The translations under genes were made by a program, and so were the position numbers. From Serinicoccus chungangensis (GTDB lineage: Bacteria > Actinomycetota > Actinomycetes > Actinomycetales > Dermatophilaceae), in the NCBI RefSeq assembly GCF_006337125.1, contig NZ_CP040887.1:2232001-2296000 (forward strand): a DNA stretch of 64,000 nt, written 5' to 3'. Of the stretch, positions 11,052 to 20,913 are shown piece by piece (position 1 is the stretch's first letter; the number at the start of each line of letters is the position of its first letter). The notes under the pieces are model-generated. The model was not told the origin of the DNA. It worked only from the letters and a program-made list of their open reading frames with translations, and did not search any database.

Positions 11052-11668
11052 GACCCGGCGGCCGGTGGCCTGCCCGCCGGCGCCAGGGCCTGGCGGACGT
11101 AGTCGACGCCGGTCACGACCGTGACGAGGGTCGCGGCATACATCACCCAGACGCCGAGCTCGTGGAACCAGCCGGCGACCGGCGCGACGAGCACCGCGAT
11201 GCCGACAGCCTGGAGCACCGTCTTGAGCTTGCCACCCTTGCTCGCCGGGATGACCCCGCGCCGGATGACGACGAAGCGCATGAGGGTGATGCCGACCTCG
11301 CGCACGAGGATGACGACGGTGACCCACCAGGGCAGGAGGGCCAGGAGGGAGAGGCCGACGAGGGCGGTGCCGATGAGCGCCTTGTCGGCGATCGGGTCCA
11401 TGAGCTTGCCGAACGCCGTGATGAGCCCCTGCTTGCGGGCGAGGTGCCCGTCCACCCAGTCCGTGCCGATGGCCACGAGGAAGACGGCGAGCGCCCACCA
11501 CCGCAGCCCCGGGTCGTCGCCGCCCCCGCTGAGCAGCAACCAGCCGAAGAGCGGGACCAGCGCGATGCGCAGGACGGTGAGGGCGTTGGGCAGGTTCCAG
11601 GAGGACACCCGCGGCGGGACCGCGGCCGTCGCCAGGTCGGGTCCGTCGGGGTCGTGCGGGCCGATCAT
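11048..11668 (-). CDS. pgsA: CDP-diacylglycerol--glycerol-3-phosphate 3-phosphatidyltransferase
   Basis: Integral membrane enzyme making phosphatidylglycerophosphate, precursor of PG and cardiolipin. The CDP-alcohol phosphatidyltransferase signature DGx2ARx8Gx3Dx3D is intact (from DGHLAR through [10 protein letters not shown]). Several hydrophobic helices follow ([28 protein letters not shown]). I place the start at ATG 11668, which overlaps the rimO stop (ATGA) and gives 206 residues; an upstream in-frame start at 11707 would lie inside rimO. Order rimO-pgsA-cinA-clgR is conserved in actinobacteria. Confidence 0.93.
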   Translation of the reverse strand: MIGPHDPDGPDLATAAVPPRVSSWNLPNALTVLRIALVPLFGWLLLSGGGDDPGLRWWALAVFLVAIGTDWVDGHLARKQGLITAFGKLMDPIADKALIGTALVGLSLLALLPWWVTVVILVREVGITLMRFVVIRRGVIPASKGGKLKTVLQAVGIAVLVAPVAGWFHELGVWVMYAATLVTVVTGVDYVRQALAPAGRPPAAGS

Positions 11669-13185
11669 CGGCCGGGCTCCTCGCTGCCGGGGGACGCGAT
11701 GGGACATGCCACCAGATCCACGCCCTCGGTGTCCACCACCCGCGCCGTGACGACCGCACCCGGCGCGAGGTCCGGCATCCGGCCGTCCTCGTCGACGAGG
11801 TAGGTCACGCCGTCGACGTCCGGGCCCTGCTGCCCGGCCCGCCCGACGAGCCGCGGCTCCTCGTCGTCGTCCTCGACCGCCTCGACGAGCACCTCCACGT
11901 GCGTCCCGACCCGCTCGGCGGCCCGCTGGGCGGTCAGCTCCTCGACGAGCGCGGCGACCTGCTCCACGCGCTCGCGGATCACGTGCTCGGGGACCTTGTC
12001 GGCATACCCCTCCGCCTCGGTGCCGTCCTCGTCGGAGTAGCCGAAGACACCGACCACGTCGAGGCGCGCCGCCCCGAGGAAGTCGGTCAGCTCGGCGAGG
12101 TCCTCCTCGGTCTCCCCCGGGAAGCCGACGATGACGTTGGTCCGGATCCCGGCGTCGGGGACGCGGGAGCGCACCTGGTCGAGCAGCCCGAGGAAGGACT
12201 CGCGGTCGCCGAAGCGGCGCATGCGGCGCAGCAGCGGGCCGGAGGCGTGCTGGAAGGAGATGTCGAAGTAGGGCACCACGCCGGGGGTGCCGGCCATGGC
12301 GTCCAGCAGGTCGGGGCGGATCTCGGCCGGCTGCAGGTAGGACACCCGGACCCGCTCGATGCCCGGCACCCGGGTCAGCTCGGGCAGCAGCGCGTCGACG
12401 AGCCGCAGGTCACCGAGGTCCTTGCCGTAGGACGTGGTGTTCTCGCTGACGAGGAACACCTCCTTGACCCCCCGCTCCCCCAGCCAGGTCGCCTCGGCGA
12501 GGATCTCCTCCGGCGTCCGGGACACGAAGGCACCGCGGAACATGGGGATCGCGCAGAACGCGCACCGCCGGTCGCAGCCCGAGGCGATCTTCAGCGGCGC
12601 CCACGGCCGACCGTCCAGGCGGGCGCGGACGACCCGGGGCCCGGTGGCCGGCGCCACCTGCTCGAGGGGGGCCCGCTCCCCCTCGGTGAGGGTCGACGCC
12701 TCCCGCGACTGCTGGTGGCCGGGCAGGGCCACCCCCGTGCTGGAGGTGCGCCGGGCGCTGGGCGAGATGGGCAGCAGCCGGCGACGGTCGGCCGGGACGT
12801 GCGAGGGCACGCTGCCGCCCCCGAGGATGGTGCGCAGGTGCTGGGACATGTCCCCGTAGGAGTCGAAGCCCAGCACCGCGTCCGCCTCCGGCAGCTCCGC
12901 GGCGAGCTGCTCGCCGTAGCGCTCGGCCATGCACCCGACCGCGACGACCTTCTGGGTGCGGCCGGTGCGCTTGAGGTCGTTGGCCTCGAGGAGGGCGTCG
13001 ATCGAGTCCTTCTTGGCCTGCTCCACGAAGCCGCAGGTGTTGACCACCGCCACGTCGGCGTCCGCGGCGTCCTCGACGAGGGTCCAGCCCTCGGCCGCCA
13101 GCCGCCCCGCCAGCTCCTCGGAGTCCACCTCGTTGCGGGTGCACCCCAGGGTGACGACGGCGACGCTACGCGTGGACTCGAGCAT
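11665..13185 (-). CDS. rimO: Ribosomal protein S12 methylthiotransferase RimO
   Basis: Radical-SAM methylthiotransferase modifying Asp of ribosomal protein S12. The N-terminal UPF0004 domain has the three cluster cysteines ([26 protein letters not shown]). The radical-SAM cluster CDRRCAFC is near residue 200, and a TRAM-type domain closes the 506-residue protein. An insertion of about 50 residues around 135-190 (Arg/Ser-rich) precedes the SAM domain. The start is ATG 13185; a TACACT -10 box at 13192-13197 with a 6-nt spacer makes the mRNA leaderless. First gene of the rimO-pgsA-cinA-clgR coupled operon. Confidence 0.93.
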   Translation of the reverse strand: MLESTRSVAVVTLGCTRNEVDSEELAGRLAAEGWTLVEDAADADVAVVNTCGFVEQAKKDSIDALLEANDLKRTGRTQKVVAVGCMAERYGEQLAAELPEADAVLGFDSYGDMSQHLRTILGGGSVPSHVPADRRRLLPISPSARRTSSTGVALPGHQQSREASTLTEGERAPLEQVAPATGPRVVRARLDGRPWAPLKIASGCDRRCAFCAIPMFRGAFVSRTPEEILAEATWLGERGVKEVFLVSENTTSYGKDLGDLRLVDALLPELTRVPGIERVRVSYLQPAEIRPDLLDAMAGTPGVVPYFDISFQHASGPLLRRMRRFGDRESFLGLLDQVRSRVPDAGIRTNVIVGFPGETEEDLAELTDFLGAARLDVVGVFGYSDEDGTEAEGYADKVPEHVIRERVEQVAALVEELTAQRAAERVGTHVEVLVEAVEDDDEEPRLVGRAGQQGPDVDGVTYLVDEDGRMPDLAPGAVVTARVVDTEGVDLVACPIASPGSEEPGR

Positions 13186-13191
13186 CCCTCG

Positions 13192-13197
13192 AGTGTA
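13192..13197 (-). promoter_or_regulatory. -10 box TACACT, leaderless rimO promoter
   Basis: TACACT on the minus strand, 6 nt before ATG 13185. It decides the rimO start against longer frames and drives the rimO-pgsA-cinA-clgR operon. Confidence 0.6.
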
Positions 13198-13276
13198 GGT
13201 GCGCCCTCCCGTTGCCGCGGCGTCCACGCCACACCTCCCGTCCCGGGTCGGTGGTCCCGCGTGGTCAGATGTGCCC

Positions 13277-14413
13277 ATGGAGCAGCACACGCACCCCCGG
13301 TCCGGGACCGGTCGGCACCTGGTCGTCGACGGCCACAACGACCTGCCCTGGGCGCTGCGCGAGCTGGTCGGGGCCGAGGACGGCCCGCAGGTGGACCTGC
13401 GCTCGGGGACGGGGGCACGCGGCCTGCACACGGACCTGCCTCGGCTGCGCCGGGGAGGGGTGGGCGGACAGTTCTGGTCCGTCTACGTCCCGTCCTCCCT
13501 GGGCGAGGCCCAGGCGGTGGTGGCCACGCTCGAGCAGGTCGACCTCGTGCACCGCCTGGTGGAGCGGTATGCCGACCACCTCGCCCTCGCGACGACCGCC
13601 GCCCAGGTGCGCGAGGCGATGGCGCAGGGCCGGGTCGCGTCGCTGCTGGGCGCCGAGGGCGGGCACTCGATCGGGTCCTCGCTGGGGGTGCTGCGGGTGC
13701 TGCACCGGCTGGGCGTGCGCTACCTCACCCTGACCCACAACCACAACACCCCCTGGGCGGACAGCGCCACGGACGAGCCGGAGCACGGCGGCCTCACGGG
13801 CTTCGGCCGCGAGGTGGTCGGTGAGCTCAACCGCCTCGGCATGCTCGTGGACCTCTCGCACGTGGCGGCCACGACGATGCGCGACGCGCTGGAGGTGTCG
13901 ACCGCGCCCGTGCTCTTCAGCCACTCCGACGCCCGAGCCCTGTGCCCCTCGCCGCGCAACGTGCCGGACGACGTGCTGGCCTCGATGGCCTCCGCGGGAG
14001 GGGTGTGCATGGCGACGTTCGTGCCGCAGTTCGTCTCCCCCGCCTGCTGGCGGTGGCAGGTCGAGGCGCGCGAGGCGGCGCACGGCGCCGGGCTCGACCC
14101 CAACGACCACCCCTCGATGACCCGCTTCGCCGTGTCCTGGGAGGAGCGGCACCCTCGGCCGGTGGCGACGCTGCAGCAGGTGGCCGACCACCTGGACCAC
14201 CTGCGTGCCGTCGCCGGCGTCGAGCACGTCGGGCTCGGCGGGGACTTCGACGGCACCGAGCAGGTCGTCGTCGGTCTGGAGGACGTCGCGGCCTACCCCG
14301 CCCTGCTCACCGAGCTCGCGGGCCGAGGCTGGTCCTCGGCCGACCTGGACGCGCTGACGCACGGCAACGTCCTGCGGGTGCTGCAGGACGTCGAGGACGT
14401 GGCGCGGGCCTGA
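13277..14413 (+). CDS. Membrane dipeptidase (peptidase M19)
   Basis: A 378-residue zinc dipeptidase of the M19/renal dipeptidase family. Metal-site motifs are visible: the N-terminal DGHNDLPW, the Glu in [26 protein letters not shown] and GGDFDG. Most M19 members cleave dipeptides, and some act on D-residues or related amides; no signal peptide is evident, so it is probably cytoplasmic. ATG 13277 is chosen over GTG 13271 and upstream in-frame codons because homology begins shortly after it. A weak -10 (TCAGAT, 13265-13270) lies 6 nt upstream. It is the only plus-strand gene between rimO and the ftsK group. Next gene is convergent. Confidence 0.88.
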   Translation: MEQHTHPRSGTGRHLVVDGHNDLPWALRELVGAEDGPQVDLRSGTGARGLHTDLPRLRRGGVGGQFWSVYVPSSLGEAQAVVATLEQVDLVHRLVERYADHLALATTAAQVREAMAQGRVASLLGAEGGHSIGSSLGVLRVLHRLGVRYLTLTHNHNTPWADSATDEPEHGGLTGFGREVVGELNRLGMLVDLSHVAATTMRDALEVSTAPVLFSHSDARALCPSPRNVPDDVLASMASAGGVCMATFVPQFVSPACWRWQVEAREAAHGAGLDPNDHPSMTRFAVSWEERHPRPVATLQQVADHLDHLRAVAGVEHVGLGGDFDGTEQVVVGLEDVAAYPALLTELAGRGWSSADLDALTHGNVLRVLQDVEDVARA

Positions 14414-14460
14414 GCCCGCGGCGGGCGGCGCCGACGGGACGGGCCCGGGCAGCGGCCGTC

Positions 14461-15180
14461 TCAGAGCCAGGCGGGCAGCTCCGGCAGCGCACCGCCGGTG
14501 ACCCGGACCGGCAGCGTGGCGGACCGCCCGGTCACCCAGGCGGCGAGCCCGCGGACGTCGCCGACCACCTGCGGCGCGTCCGGCCCCGGACGGCCGACCT
14601 CCCAGCGGGCCTCGCCGTCCTGCTCGCGCAGGACCAGGCTCGGGTGACCCTCCACGCGGGAGCGTCGACGGGTGACGTCACCGAGCAGGGCGTGGGCGAA
14701 GCCCTCGGGGAGGTCCTGGTCGGAGGCCGCGGCACCGAGGTCGAGCGCGTGCAGGAAGACCTCCCGCGCCCTCAGCCAGGGGATCGTGTCGGCGGCGATC
14801 GCGGTGCCCTGCCGGACCCGCACCCGCGCCTGCCACTGCTCGGGCCCGAGCCGGTCCATGCCCTCCGCCAGCACCCGGGCGTCGTCGCGGGAGCGCTGCC
14901 GCAGGTCCTCCGCCGGCGCCGACGCCAGCTCCTCGATGTCGGCGTCGCGGGACTCCGGCGAGGCATACATCGGCGTCTCGACCCCGGTCCGCGCCCAGGT
15001 CACGAGGTGGTCGAGGGCCCGCGCGTTGAGCGCGACGTGCGCCACGACGTGTGCCCGGCTCCAGCCCGGCAGGAGCGAGGGCGCCCGCAGCGCGGGGTCC
15101 TCGACCGCCTCGAGCGTGGCCTCCCAGAGCCGGGTGCCGGCGGCCACCCACTCCAGCGAGCTCCGGCGCCCGGGGGCCAC
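14461..15180 (-). CDS. Maleylpyruvate isomerase-family, mycothiol-dependent (DinB-like) protein
   Basis: A 239-residue protein with the N-terminal MDMPI four-helix domain: LLPGWSRAHVVAHVALNARAL carries the His pair used for metal binding, and REVFLHALDLG supplies a third His. A C-terminal SCP2-like/MDMPI C-domain follows. Such proteins use mycothiol, the actinobacterial thiol, in isomerisation or conjugation reactions; the substrate of this one is unknown. GTG 15180 follows the ftsK stop (15182-15184) with a single base between, so it is cotranscribed and likely translated after ftsK. Ring-cleavage genes are absent nearby, so detoxification is a better guess than gentisate catabolism. Confidence 0.85.
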   Translation of the reverse strand: MAPGRRSSLEWVAAGTRLWEATLEAVEDPALRAPSLLPGWSRAHVVAHVALNARALDHLVTWARTGVETPMYASPESRDADIEELASAPAEDLRQRSRDDARVLAEGMDRLGPEQWQARVRVRQGTAIAADTIPWLRAREVFLHALDLGAAASDQDLPEGFAHALLGDVTRRRSRVEGHPSLVLREQDGEARWEVGRPGPDAPQVVGDVRGLAAWVTGRSATLPVRVTGGALPELPAWL

Positions 15181-15181
15181 G

Positions 15182-18031
15182 TCAGTCGCGCCCCGTGAGC
15201 GACCAGGCGTCCTCGCTCTCGGGCTCCTCCTCGTCCTCGACGTAGGTGCCGCTGATCGGGTCGCCGTCGTAGCGGCTGTCCCGACGGGGCCCGGGGGCGG
15301 GTGCGCCGTCGCCGAGCGGGGAGCCGGGGACCTCCTCGTCGTCGTCCGCCACGTCGGTCGGGTCGGCGTCGAAGGGGGCGCTGTCGGTCTCCACCTCGGG
15401 ACGAGGCGGGTCCTGGCCCTGCAGCAGCGCGAGGGTGGTCTCGAGGTCGTCCGGCTTGACGAGCACGTCGCGGGCCTTGCTGCCCTCGGACGGCCCGACG
15501 ATGCCCCGGCTCTCCATGAGGTCCATGAGGCGGCCGGCCTTGGCGAAGCCGACGCGCAGCTTGCGCTGCAGCATCGAGGTCGAGCCGAACTGGGTCGTGA
15601 TGACCTGCTCGGTCGCCTGGAGGAGGAGGTCGAGGTCGTCGCCGATGTCCTCGTCGATCTGCTTCTTGGCCGGAGCGGCGATGACCTCCTCGACGTACTT
15701 CGGCTTGAGCTGGCCGGTGACGTGCGCGACGACGTCGTGGATCTCGGACTCGGTGACCCAGGACCCCTGCACGCGCATCGTCTTGCTGGCGCCCATGGGC
15801 AGGAACAGCGCGTCGCCCATGCCGATGAGCTTCTCCGCCCCCGGCTGGTCCAGCACGACCCGGGAGTCGGCGAGCGAGGACGTCGCGAAGGCCATCCGGC
15901 TCGGCACGTTGGCCTTGATGAGGCCGGTGACCACGTCGACGCTGGGGCGCTGCGTGGCGAGCACGAGGTGGATGCCGGCGGCCCGGGCGAGCTGGGTGAT
16001 GCGCACCACCGACTCCTCGACGTCGCGCGGCGCGACCATCATGAGGTCGGCGAGCTCGTCGACCACGACGAGCAGGTAGGGGTAGGGCTGCAGGACGCGC
16101 TCCGACCCCGGTGGCGGCGTGACCTTGCCGGCCCGGATGGCCTTGTTGAAGTCGTCGATGTGCTTGTAGCCGAACGCCGCGAGGTCGTCGTAGCGGTGGT
16201 CCATCTCCTTGACCACCCAGGCGAGGGCCTCGGCGGCCTTCTTGGGGCTGGTGATGATCGGGGTGATGAGGTGCGGGATGCCTTCGTACGCCGTCAGCTC
16301 GACCCGCTTGGGGTCGACGAGGATGAGGCGCACCTCGTCGGGGGTCGACCGCATGAGGATCGAGGTGATCATCGAGTTGACGAAGCTCGACTTGCCGGAG
16401 CCGGTGGCGCCGGCGACGAGCATGTGCGGCATCTTGGCGAGGTTGGCGATGACGTAGCCGCCCTCGACGTCCTTGCCGACGCCCATGACCATCGGGTGGG
16501 TGTTGTTGCGGGCCGTCTGGCTGCGCAGGACGTCGCCGAGGCTGACGTTCTCCCGGTCCGCGTTGGGGATCTCCACCCCGACCGCCGACTTGCCCGGGAT
16601 CGGGGACAGGATGCGGACGTCGGCGCTGGCGACGGCATACGCGATGTTCTTGGACAACGCGGTGATCCGCTCGACCTTGACCCCGGGCCCGAGCTCGACC
16701 TCGTAGCGGGTGACCGTCGGCCCCCGGCTGAAGTCGGTCACCTGGGCGTCGATGTTGAAGTCCTCGAGCACGCCCGTCAGCGCCTCGACCACCTTGTCGT
16801 TGGCCTCCGAGCGCTCCTTGTGCGGGGTGCCGGGCTTGAGCAGCGCCGACTCCGGCAGGGTGTAGGTGACGTCCCCCGCGAGCTGCAGCTGCTCCACGCG
16901 CTGCGGCAGCTGGGCGGTCGGCGGCGCCTCGAGCTCGGTCTTGGCCGCCTTGGCCTTCTCCACCGCGGTGGGGGCGGCAGGTCGCTTCTGCCCGGGTCGG
17001 GGGCCGGGGATCTCGTCGGTGGAGTCGCCCTGGGCGTCCGCCGCGGGGGCGGTCCTCGACCCGGGGCGAGGGGCGGCCTTGGCCGCCGACCTGCCGGTCG
17101 TGGGCGCGGCCACCTCGCCCGTGCTGTCGTCCTCGGCGGCGGCCTTCCGGGCGGCGGTGCGCCGGCTGCGCCTCGCGGCGCGGTCGACCTCCGCGGCCTG
17201 GTCGAAGGGCACGTCACCGTCGCGCGGGCCGTCGAGGTCGCCGGCCCCGCGGCGACGGCGCGGCACCGGGTTGCCGTCGGCGTCGACCTCGTCGAAACGG
17301 GCGGAGTCGAAGAGCTGCTGCTCGACCTCGCGGATGCGGTCGGGGATGCGGTGGACCGGGGTGCGCGTCAGCACGAGGAAGCCGAACACCCCGAGCAGGG
17401 TGAGCACGATGTAGGCCCCGGTGACGGTGATCGCCGACGCCGGGATCGAGGAGGCCATGAAGCCCAGGATCCCGCCGGAGCGCTGCAGCACCGCCGAGCC
17501 CTCGGCGTAGTCCGGGTTGCCGGTCGCGAGGTGGGTGATGCCGCTGGCGGCCACGAGCATGGCGGTGACGCCGATGCTCATCCGGTTCGTCGCCTGCTGC
17601 TCCCCCGGCGCCCGGAAGAGCCGGACGGCGAAGAAGAGGAGCACCGCCGGGAGGACGAGCGCCACCCGCCCGAAGGTGCCCGCCGCGGCGACGTGGATGA
17701 CGTCGCCGACGTAGCCGTCCAGACCCCACCACTCCCGCAGGGCCACGACCAGGGCCAGCGCGAGCAGGACGAAACCCGCTCCGTCACGGCGGTGCTCGGG
17801 GTCCAGGTCGTGGGCCGTGTCGGTCATGGCCCGCACCGTGCCCCCGGTGACCCCGGCGATGCCGCGCAGCGCCCGGCCCGGCAGGGAGGGGCCGTCGGCC
17901 GGTCGAGACGCGGCGGGCTTGCCCCGGCCCGAGGCCGCCGAGCCGCGGCCCTTGGTGGTCGTCGACCGGCTCGCGGGGCGCCGGGAGGCGCCGCCGGAGC
18001 CGGCTCGGGTCGAGGTCACAGTCTTGGCCAC
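15182..18031 (-). CDS. ftsK: DNA translocase FtsK
   Basis: Septal DNA pump that clears and decatenates chromosome ends at division. The 949-residue layout: basic N-terminal tail (about 1-60), four or so membrane helices (about 85-215), an acidic/Ala-Pro-rich linker (about 220-380), the RecA-like motor with Walker A GATGSGKS (about 540) and Walker B LLVVVDELADLMM (about 650), and a winged-helix gamma domain (about 805-855) that reads polar DNA motifs. The C-terminus adds an acidic Asp/Glu/Pro tail. I choose GTG 18031 because a TACCGT -10 box lies 6 nt upstream; the frame continues to ATG 18064 but that would include the promoter. Followed by an MDMPI gene. Confidence 0.95.
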   Translation of the reverse strand: MAKTVTSTRAGSGGASRRPASRSTTTKGRGSAASGRGKPAASRPADGPSLPGRALRGIAGVTGGTVRAMTDTAHDLDPEHRRDGAGFVLLALALVVALREWWGLDGYVGDVIHVAAAGTFGRVALVLPAVLLFFAVRLFRAPGEQQATNRMSIGVTAMLVAASGITHLATGNPDYAEGSAVLQRSGGILGFMASSIPASAITVTGAYIVLTLLGVFGFLVLTRTPVHRIPDRIREVEQQLFDSARFDEVDADGNPVPRRRRGAGDLDGPRDGDVPFDQAAEVDRAARRSRRTAARKAAAEDDSTGEVAAPTTGRSAAKAAPRPGSRTAPAADAQGDSTDEIPGPRPGQKRPAAPTAVEKAKAAKTELEAPPTAQLPQRVEQLQLAGDVTYTLPESALLKPGTPHKERSEANDKVVEALTGVLEDFNIDAQVTDFSRGPTVTRYEVELGPGVKVERITALSKNIAYAVASADVRILSPIPGKSAVGVEIPNADRENVSLGDVLRSQTARNNTHPMVMGVGKDVEGGYVIANLAKMPHMLVAGATGSGKSSFVNSMITSILMRSTPDEVRLILVDPKRVELTAYEGIPHLITPIITSPKKAAEALAWVVKEMDHRYDDLAAFGYKHIDDFNKAIRAGKVTPPPGSERVLQPYPYLLVVVDELADLMMVAPRDVEESVVRITQLARAAGIHLVLATQRPSVDVVTGLIKANVPSRMAFATSSLADSRVVLDQPGAEKLIGMGDALFLPMGASKTMRVQGSWVTESEIHDVVAHVTGQLKPKYVEEVIAAPAKKQIDEDIGDDLDLLLQATEQVITTQFGSTSMLQRKLRVGFAKAGRLMDLMESRGIVGPSEGSKARDVLVKPDDLETTLALLQGQDPPRPEVETDSAPFDADPTDVADDDEEVPGSPLGDGAPAPGPRRDSRYDGDPISGTYVEDEEEPESEDAWSLTGRD

Positions 18032-18037
18032 GGTCGC

Positions 18038-18043
18038 ACGGTA
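18038..18043 (-). promoter_or_regulatory. -10 box TACCGT, leaderless ftsK promoter
   Basis: TACCGT on the minus strand, 6 nt before GTG 18031. It supports the GTG start and a leaderless ftsK mRNA. Confidence 0.55.
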
Positions 18044-18173
18044 CCCAATGGCCACCGTCGCCACAGGGGTCCCACGCCGTCCGTCACCGGACCGGGGGCC
18101 GGACCACCCTCTCGTGACGACCCACCCAGGACGTCGCTGACAGGTGTCATGCCACCCGGGGCACCGCGACGCC

Positions 18174-18179
18174 TAGCGT
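18174..18179 (+). promoter_or_regulatory. -10 box TAGCGT upstream of first 2TM gene
   Basis: TAGCGT lies 35 nt before ATG 18215. The mRNA would have a short leader containing GAGGAG (18204-18209). A GGCATACC octamer (18184-18191) sits around the predicted start site. Confidence 0.4.
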
Positions 18180-18214
18180 CGACGGCATACCGTCCGACAC
18201 AGCGAGGAGCTGCC

Positions 18215-18610
18215 ATGACCACCCCGGTGCAGGGCCCCACCAGCCCGTTCGACAGGACCGGCCCGACGGACACCCCGCCGCCGCTGCCCAGGCCGGGGAC
18301 GGGCGGGGTGGAGGAGGTGCCCGGGCGGGCGGATCGGGCGCAGGTACCCGGCCTGCCCTCGCCCGGCGGGTTCCCGGTCCCCCCGGGCTGGACGGGGTGC
18401 GGCACCTCCGGCAGGGGCGACCTGGCCGACAGTCGACGGCGGGTCGCGCGCGCGGCGGCGCTCGTCGGCCTGCTCGTCGCCGTCTGGGCGGTGAGCGGTG
18501 GGGGCCACTTCTGGCCCGCCTGGGTCATGATCGGCTGGGGGGCCTGCCTCGTGCCCGACATCACGCGGCTCTCCGAGGAGCGCAGGGCTCGTGGCCGTGC
18601 CCCGTCCTGA
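18215..18610 (+). CDS. Small 2TM-domain membrane protein (paralogue 1)
   Basis: A 131-residue protein. The first about 75 residues are Pro/Gly/Thr-rich and probably disordered. Then come two hydrophobic helices separated by GGGHFWPAW (AAALVGLLVAVWAVSG, then WVMIGWGACLVPDI), matching the 2TM-domain family of small actinobacterial membrane proteins. SD GAGGAG precedes ATG 18215. The following gene is a clear paralogue with the same W-P-x-W-x-M-x-G-W-G core. Function unknown; 2TM domains occur as sensors or membrane anchors in other proteins. Confidence 0.7.
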   Translation: MTTPVQGPTSPFDRTGPTDTPPPLPRPGTGGVEEVPGRADRAQVPGLPSPGGFPVPPGWTGCGTSGRGDLADSRRRVARAAALVGLLVAVWAVSGGGHFWPAWVMIGWGACLVPDITRLSEERRARGRAPS

Positions 18611-18611
18611 G

Positions 18612-18617
18612 TACGCT
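18612..18617 (+). promoter_or_regulatory. -10 box TACGCT, leaderless promoter of second 2TM gene
   Basis: TACGCT begins 2 nt after the stop of the upstream gene and lies 6 nt before GTG 18624, fixing the start there. Confidence 0.55.
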
Positions 18618-18623
18618 GGAACG

Positions 18624-18989
18624 GTGAGCCAGCCACCGCAGGGACCGCACGACCCGGTCGGGGGGAGCTTCCCGCTGCAGCCCTACCGGCCGCACACCGA
18701 GCTCGACCCCGAGATGCGCGAGCGCGCCCTGCAGCGCCTGCAGCAGCGCAAGGAGTTCGCCCAGCACCTGTCGGTGTACCTCATCGTCATGACGCTCCTC
18801 ACCGCCATCTGGCTGGTCACCGGCAGGGGCTACTACTGGCCGGTCTGGCCGATGATGGGCTGGGGCGTCGGCGTCGCCATCCACGCGACCACGCTGCGGC
18901 TGGACCGCGAGCCCACCGAGGCCCAGATCGCCGAGGAGGCCGCCCGACTGCGCCGCCGGCTCGGCCGCCCGGACCACCCCGAGGACTGA
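18624..18989 (+). CDS. Small 2TM-domain membrane protein (paralogue 2)
   Basis: A 121-residue protein. An amphipathic, charged helix (MRERALQRLQQRKEFAQHL) leads into two membrane helices (VYLIVMTLLTAIWLVTG; WPMMGWGVGVAIHA) and an acidic/Arg-rich tail. The G-x-Y-Y-W-P-V-W-P-M-M-G-W-G core matches the 2TM family and the gene just upstream, so the pair is a tandem duplication that has diverged. GTG 18624 is fixed by the leaderless -10 box at 18612-18617. A strong bidirectional hairpin follows. Function unknown. Confidence 0.7.
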   Translation: MSQPPQGPHDPVGGSFPLQPYRPHTELDPEMRERALQRLQQRKEFAQHLSVYLIVMTLLTAIWLVTGRGYYWPVWPMMGWGVGVAIHATTLRLDREPTEAQIAEEAARLRRRLGRPDHPED

Positions 18990-19006
18990 GCGCCCCCACA
19001 CCGTGA

Positions 19007-19046
19007 CGCGGGCAGGACCGCTGCGTCGGCAGCGGTCCTGCCCGCG
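19007..19046. terminator. Perfect 18-bp hairpin between 2TM gene and rnj
   Basis: CGCGGGCAGGACCGCTGC (19007-19024), loop GTCG, and its exact complement (19029-19046). It lies between convergent genes and can act as a bidirectional terminator. Confidence 0.8.
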
Positions 19047-19077
19047 CGGGGCGGGGGTGGCGGGTGCGGGTGCCGGC

Positions 19078-20763
19078 TCAGGCGTCGATGACGACGGGGA
19101 TGATCATCGGGCGGCGGCGCAGCTTGTTGCCGACGAACGAGCCGACCGTGCGCCGGATGACCTGCTGCAGCTGGTAGCTGTCCTGGGTCCCCGTGCGCTG
19201 GGCCTCCTCGAGCGCCGCGACCAGCTTGGGCCGGACCCGCTCGAAGACGTCCTCACCCTCGGCGAAGCCTCGCGTCGAGATCTCCGGACCCGCCGCGATC
19301 GCCCCGGACGAGGCGTCCCGGACGACGATGATCGTCACGAAGCCCTCGTCGCGCAGGATCCGACGGTCCTTGAGCATCGTCTCGTCCGCGGCGCCGACGA
19401 GCGAGCCGTCCACGTAGACGTAGCCGCAGTCGACGGCGCCCGCGATGCGGACCTTCCCGTCGACGAGGTCGACGACGACGCCGTCCTCGGCGATCACGAC
19501 GTTGTCGCGCGGCACGCCGGTCTGGACGGCCAGGTCGGCGTTGGCGACCATGTGCCGCCACTCGCCGTGCACGGGGAGCACGTTGCGGGGGCGCACGATG
19601 TTGTAGCAGTAGAGCAGCTCGCCGGCGCTGGCGTGGCCGGAGACGTGCACGAGCGCGTTCTCCTTGTGGACGACGTCCGCCCCACGTCGGGTCAGGCCGT
19701 TGATGACGCGGTAGACGGCGTTCTCGTTGCCGGGGATGAGGGAGGAGGCGAGCAGCACGGTGTCGCCCTCGCCCACGTCGATCTTGTGGTCGCCGCCGGC
19801 CATGCGGGACAGCGCCGCCATCGGCTCGCCCTGGGACCCCGTGCAGATGAGCACCTGCTTGTCGTCGGGCAGCCGGGTCAGCCGGTTGAGGTCGACGACC
19901 ACGCCGTCGGGGATGCGCAGGTAGCCCAGGTCGGCGGCGATGCCCATGTTGCGGATCATCGAGCGCCCGACCATGGCCACCTTGCGGCCCGACTCCTCGG
20001 CCGCGTCGAGCACCTGCTGGACGCGGTGCACGTGGGAGGAGAAGCAGGCCACGATGATGCGGCGTGCGGCGTTGTGGAAGACCCGCTCGATGGCCGGGGC
20101 GATCTGCCGCTCCGGGGTCGTGAAGCCCGGCACGTGGGCGTTGGTCGAGTCGGTCATGAACAGGTCGACGCCCTCCTCCCCCAGCCGGGCGAAGGCGCGC
20201 AGGTCGGTGATCCGGCCGTCCAGCGGCAGCTGGTCCATCTTGAAGTCGCCGGTGTGCAGGATCGTGCCGCCGGACGTGCGGATGAACACGGCCAGGGCGT
20301 CCGGGATGGAGTGGTTGACGGCCACGAACTCGCAGTCGAAGGGGCCCAGCTGCTCGCGCCCGCCCTCGGTCACGCCGAGCGTGAGCGGGGTGATCTTGTG
20401 CTCCTTGAGCTTGGCCTCGATGAGCGCCAGGGTCAGCTGGGAGCCGACGAGCGGGATGTCGGGCTTGAGCCGCAGGAGGTAGGGGACCGCGCCGATGTGG
20501 TCCTCGTGGCCGTGCGTCAGCACGATGGCGACGATGTCGTCCAGGCGGTCCTCGATGGAGCTGAAGTCCGGCAGGATGAGGTCGACGCCGGGGTGGTGCT
20601 CCTCCGGGAAGAGCACGCCGCAGTCGATGACCAGCAGCTTGCCGCGGTGCTCGATGACGGCCATGTTGCGGCCCACCTCACCGAGCCCTCCGAGCGGGAT
20701 GACGCGGACGCCCCCGTCCGGAAGCGGCGGGGGCGCGGTCAGCTCGGGATGGGGGTGGCTCAT
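19078..20763 (-). CDS. rnj: Ribonuclease J
   Basis: Metallo-beta-lactamase/beta-CASP ribonuclease with 5'-to-3' exo- and endonuclease activity in mRNA decay and rRNA maturation. The zinc motif THGHEDHIG is near residue 82, HTGDFKMD further on, and the beta-CASP motifs include FMTDSTNA, ACFSSHVHR and SGHASAGE. The 561-residue length and C-terminal domain are standard. Start ATG 20763; a TACCCT -10 box 8 nt upstream suggests a leaderless message. The frame extends to 20862 but upstream codons show no homology. In many actinobacteria rnj follows dapA; here an EamA exporter is divergent. Confidence 0.94.
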   Translation of the reverse strand: MSHPHPELTAPPPLPDGGVRVIPLGGLGEVGRNMAVIEHRGKLLVIDCGVLFPEEHHPGVDLILPDFSSIEDRLDDIVAIVLTHGHEDHIGAVPYLLRLKPDIPLVGSQLTLALIEAKLKEHKITPLTLGVTEGGREQLGPFDCEFVAVNHSIPDALAVFIRTSGGTILHTGDFKMDQLPLDGRITDLRAFARLGEEGVDLFMTDSTNAHVPGFTTPERQIAPAIERVFHNAARRIIVACFSSHVHRVQQVLDAAEESGRKVAMVGRSMIRNMGIAADLGYLRIPDGVVVDLNRLTRLPDDKQVLICTGSQGEPMAALSRMAGGDHKIDVGEGDTVLLASSLIPGNENAVYRVINGLTRRGADVVHKENALVHVSGHASAGELLYCYNIVRPRNVLPVHGEWRHMVANADLAVQTGVPRDNVVIAEDGVVVDLVDGKVRIAGAVDCGYVYVDGSLVGAADETMLKDRRILRDEGFVTIIVVRDASSGAIAAGPEISTRGFAEGEDVFERVRPKLVAALEEAQRTGTQDSYQLQQVIRRTVGSFVGNKLRRRPMIIPVVIDA

Positions 20764-20771
20764 GGCGACCC

Positions 20772-20777
20772 AGGGTA
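20772..20777 (-). promoter_or_regulatory. -10 box TACCCT, probable rnj promoter
   Basis: TACCCT on the minus strand with an 8-nt spacer to ATG 20763, one base longer than most leaderless spacers in this window. Confidence 0.45.
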
Positions 20778-20913
20778 GCCGGAACCGGGGGTGCTCCTGG
20801 CACCACGTCGCCTCTGCCACGCTGCACGGTGTGGACGTGATCGCGGTCGTGCGTGACGGCATACCTCCCCCGACCCTCGCCCGGACCCGCCCGGCCGACG
20901 GAGGTCATGCGGC

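Noticed and set aside
14672..18610. 1,312-codon plus-strand frame opposite ftsK
   Set aside because: Only the last 131 codons (from ATG 18215) are a real gene; the rest is the shadow of ftsK and the MDMPI gene.
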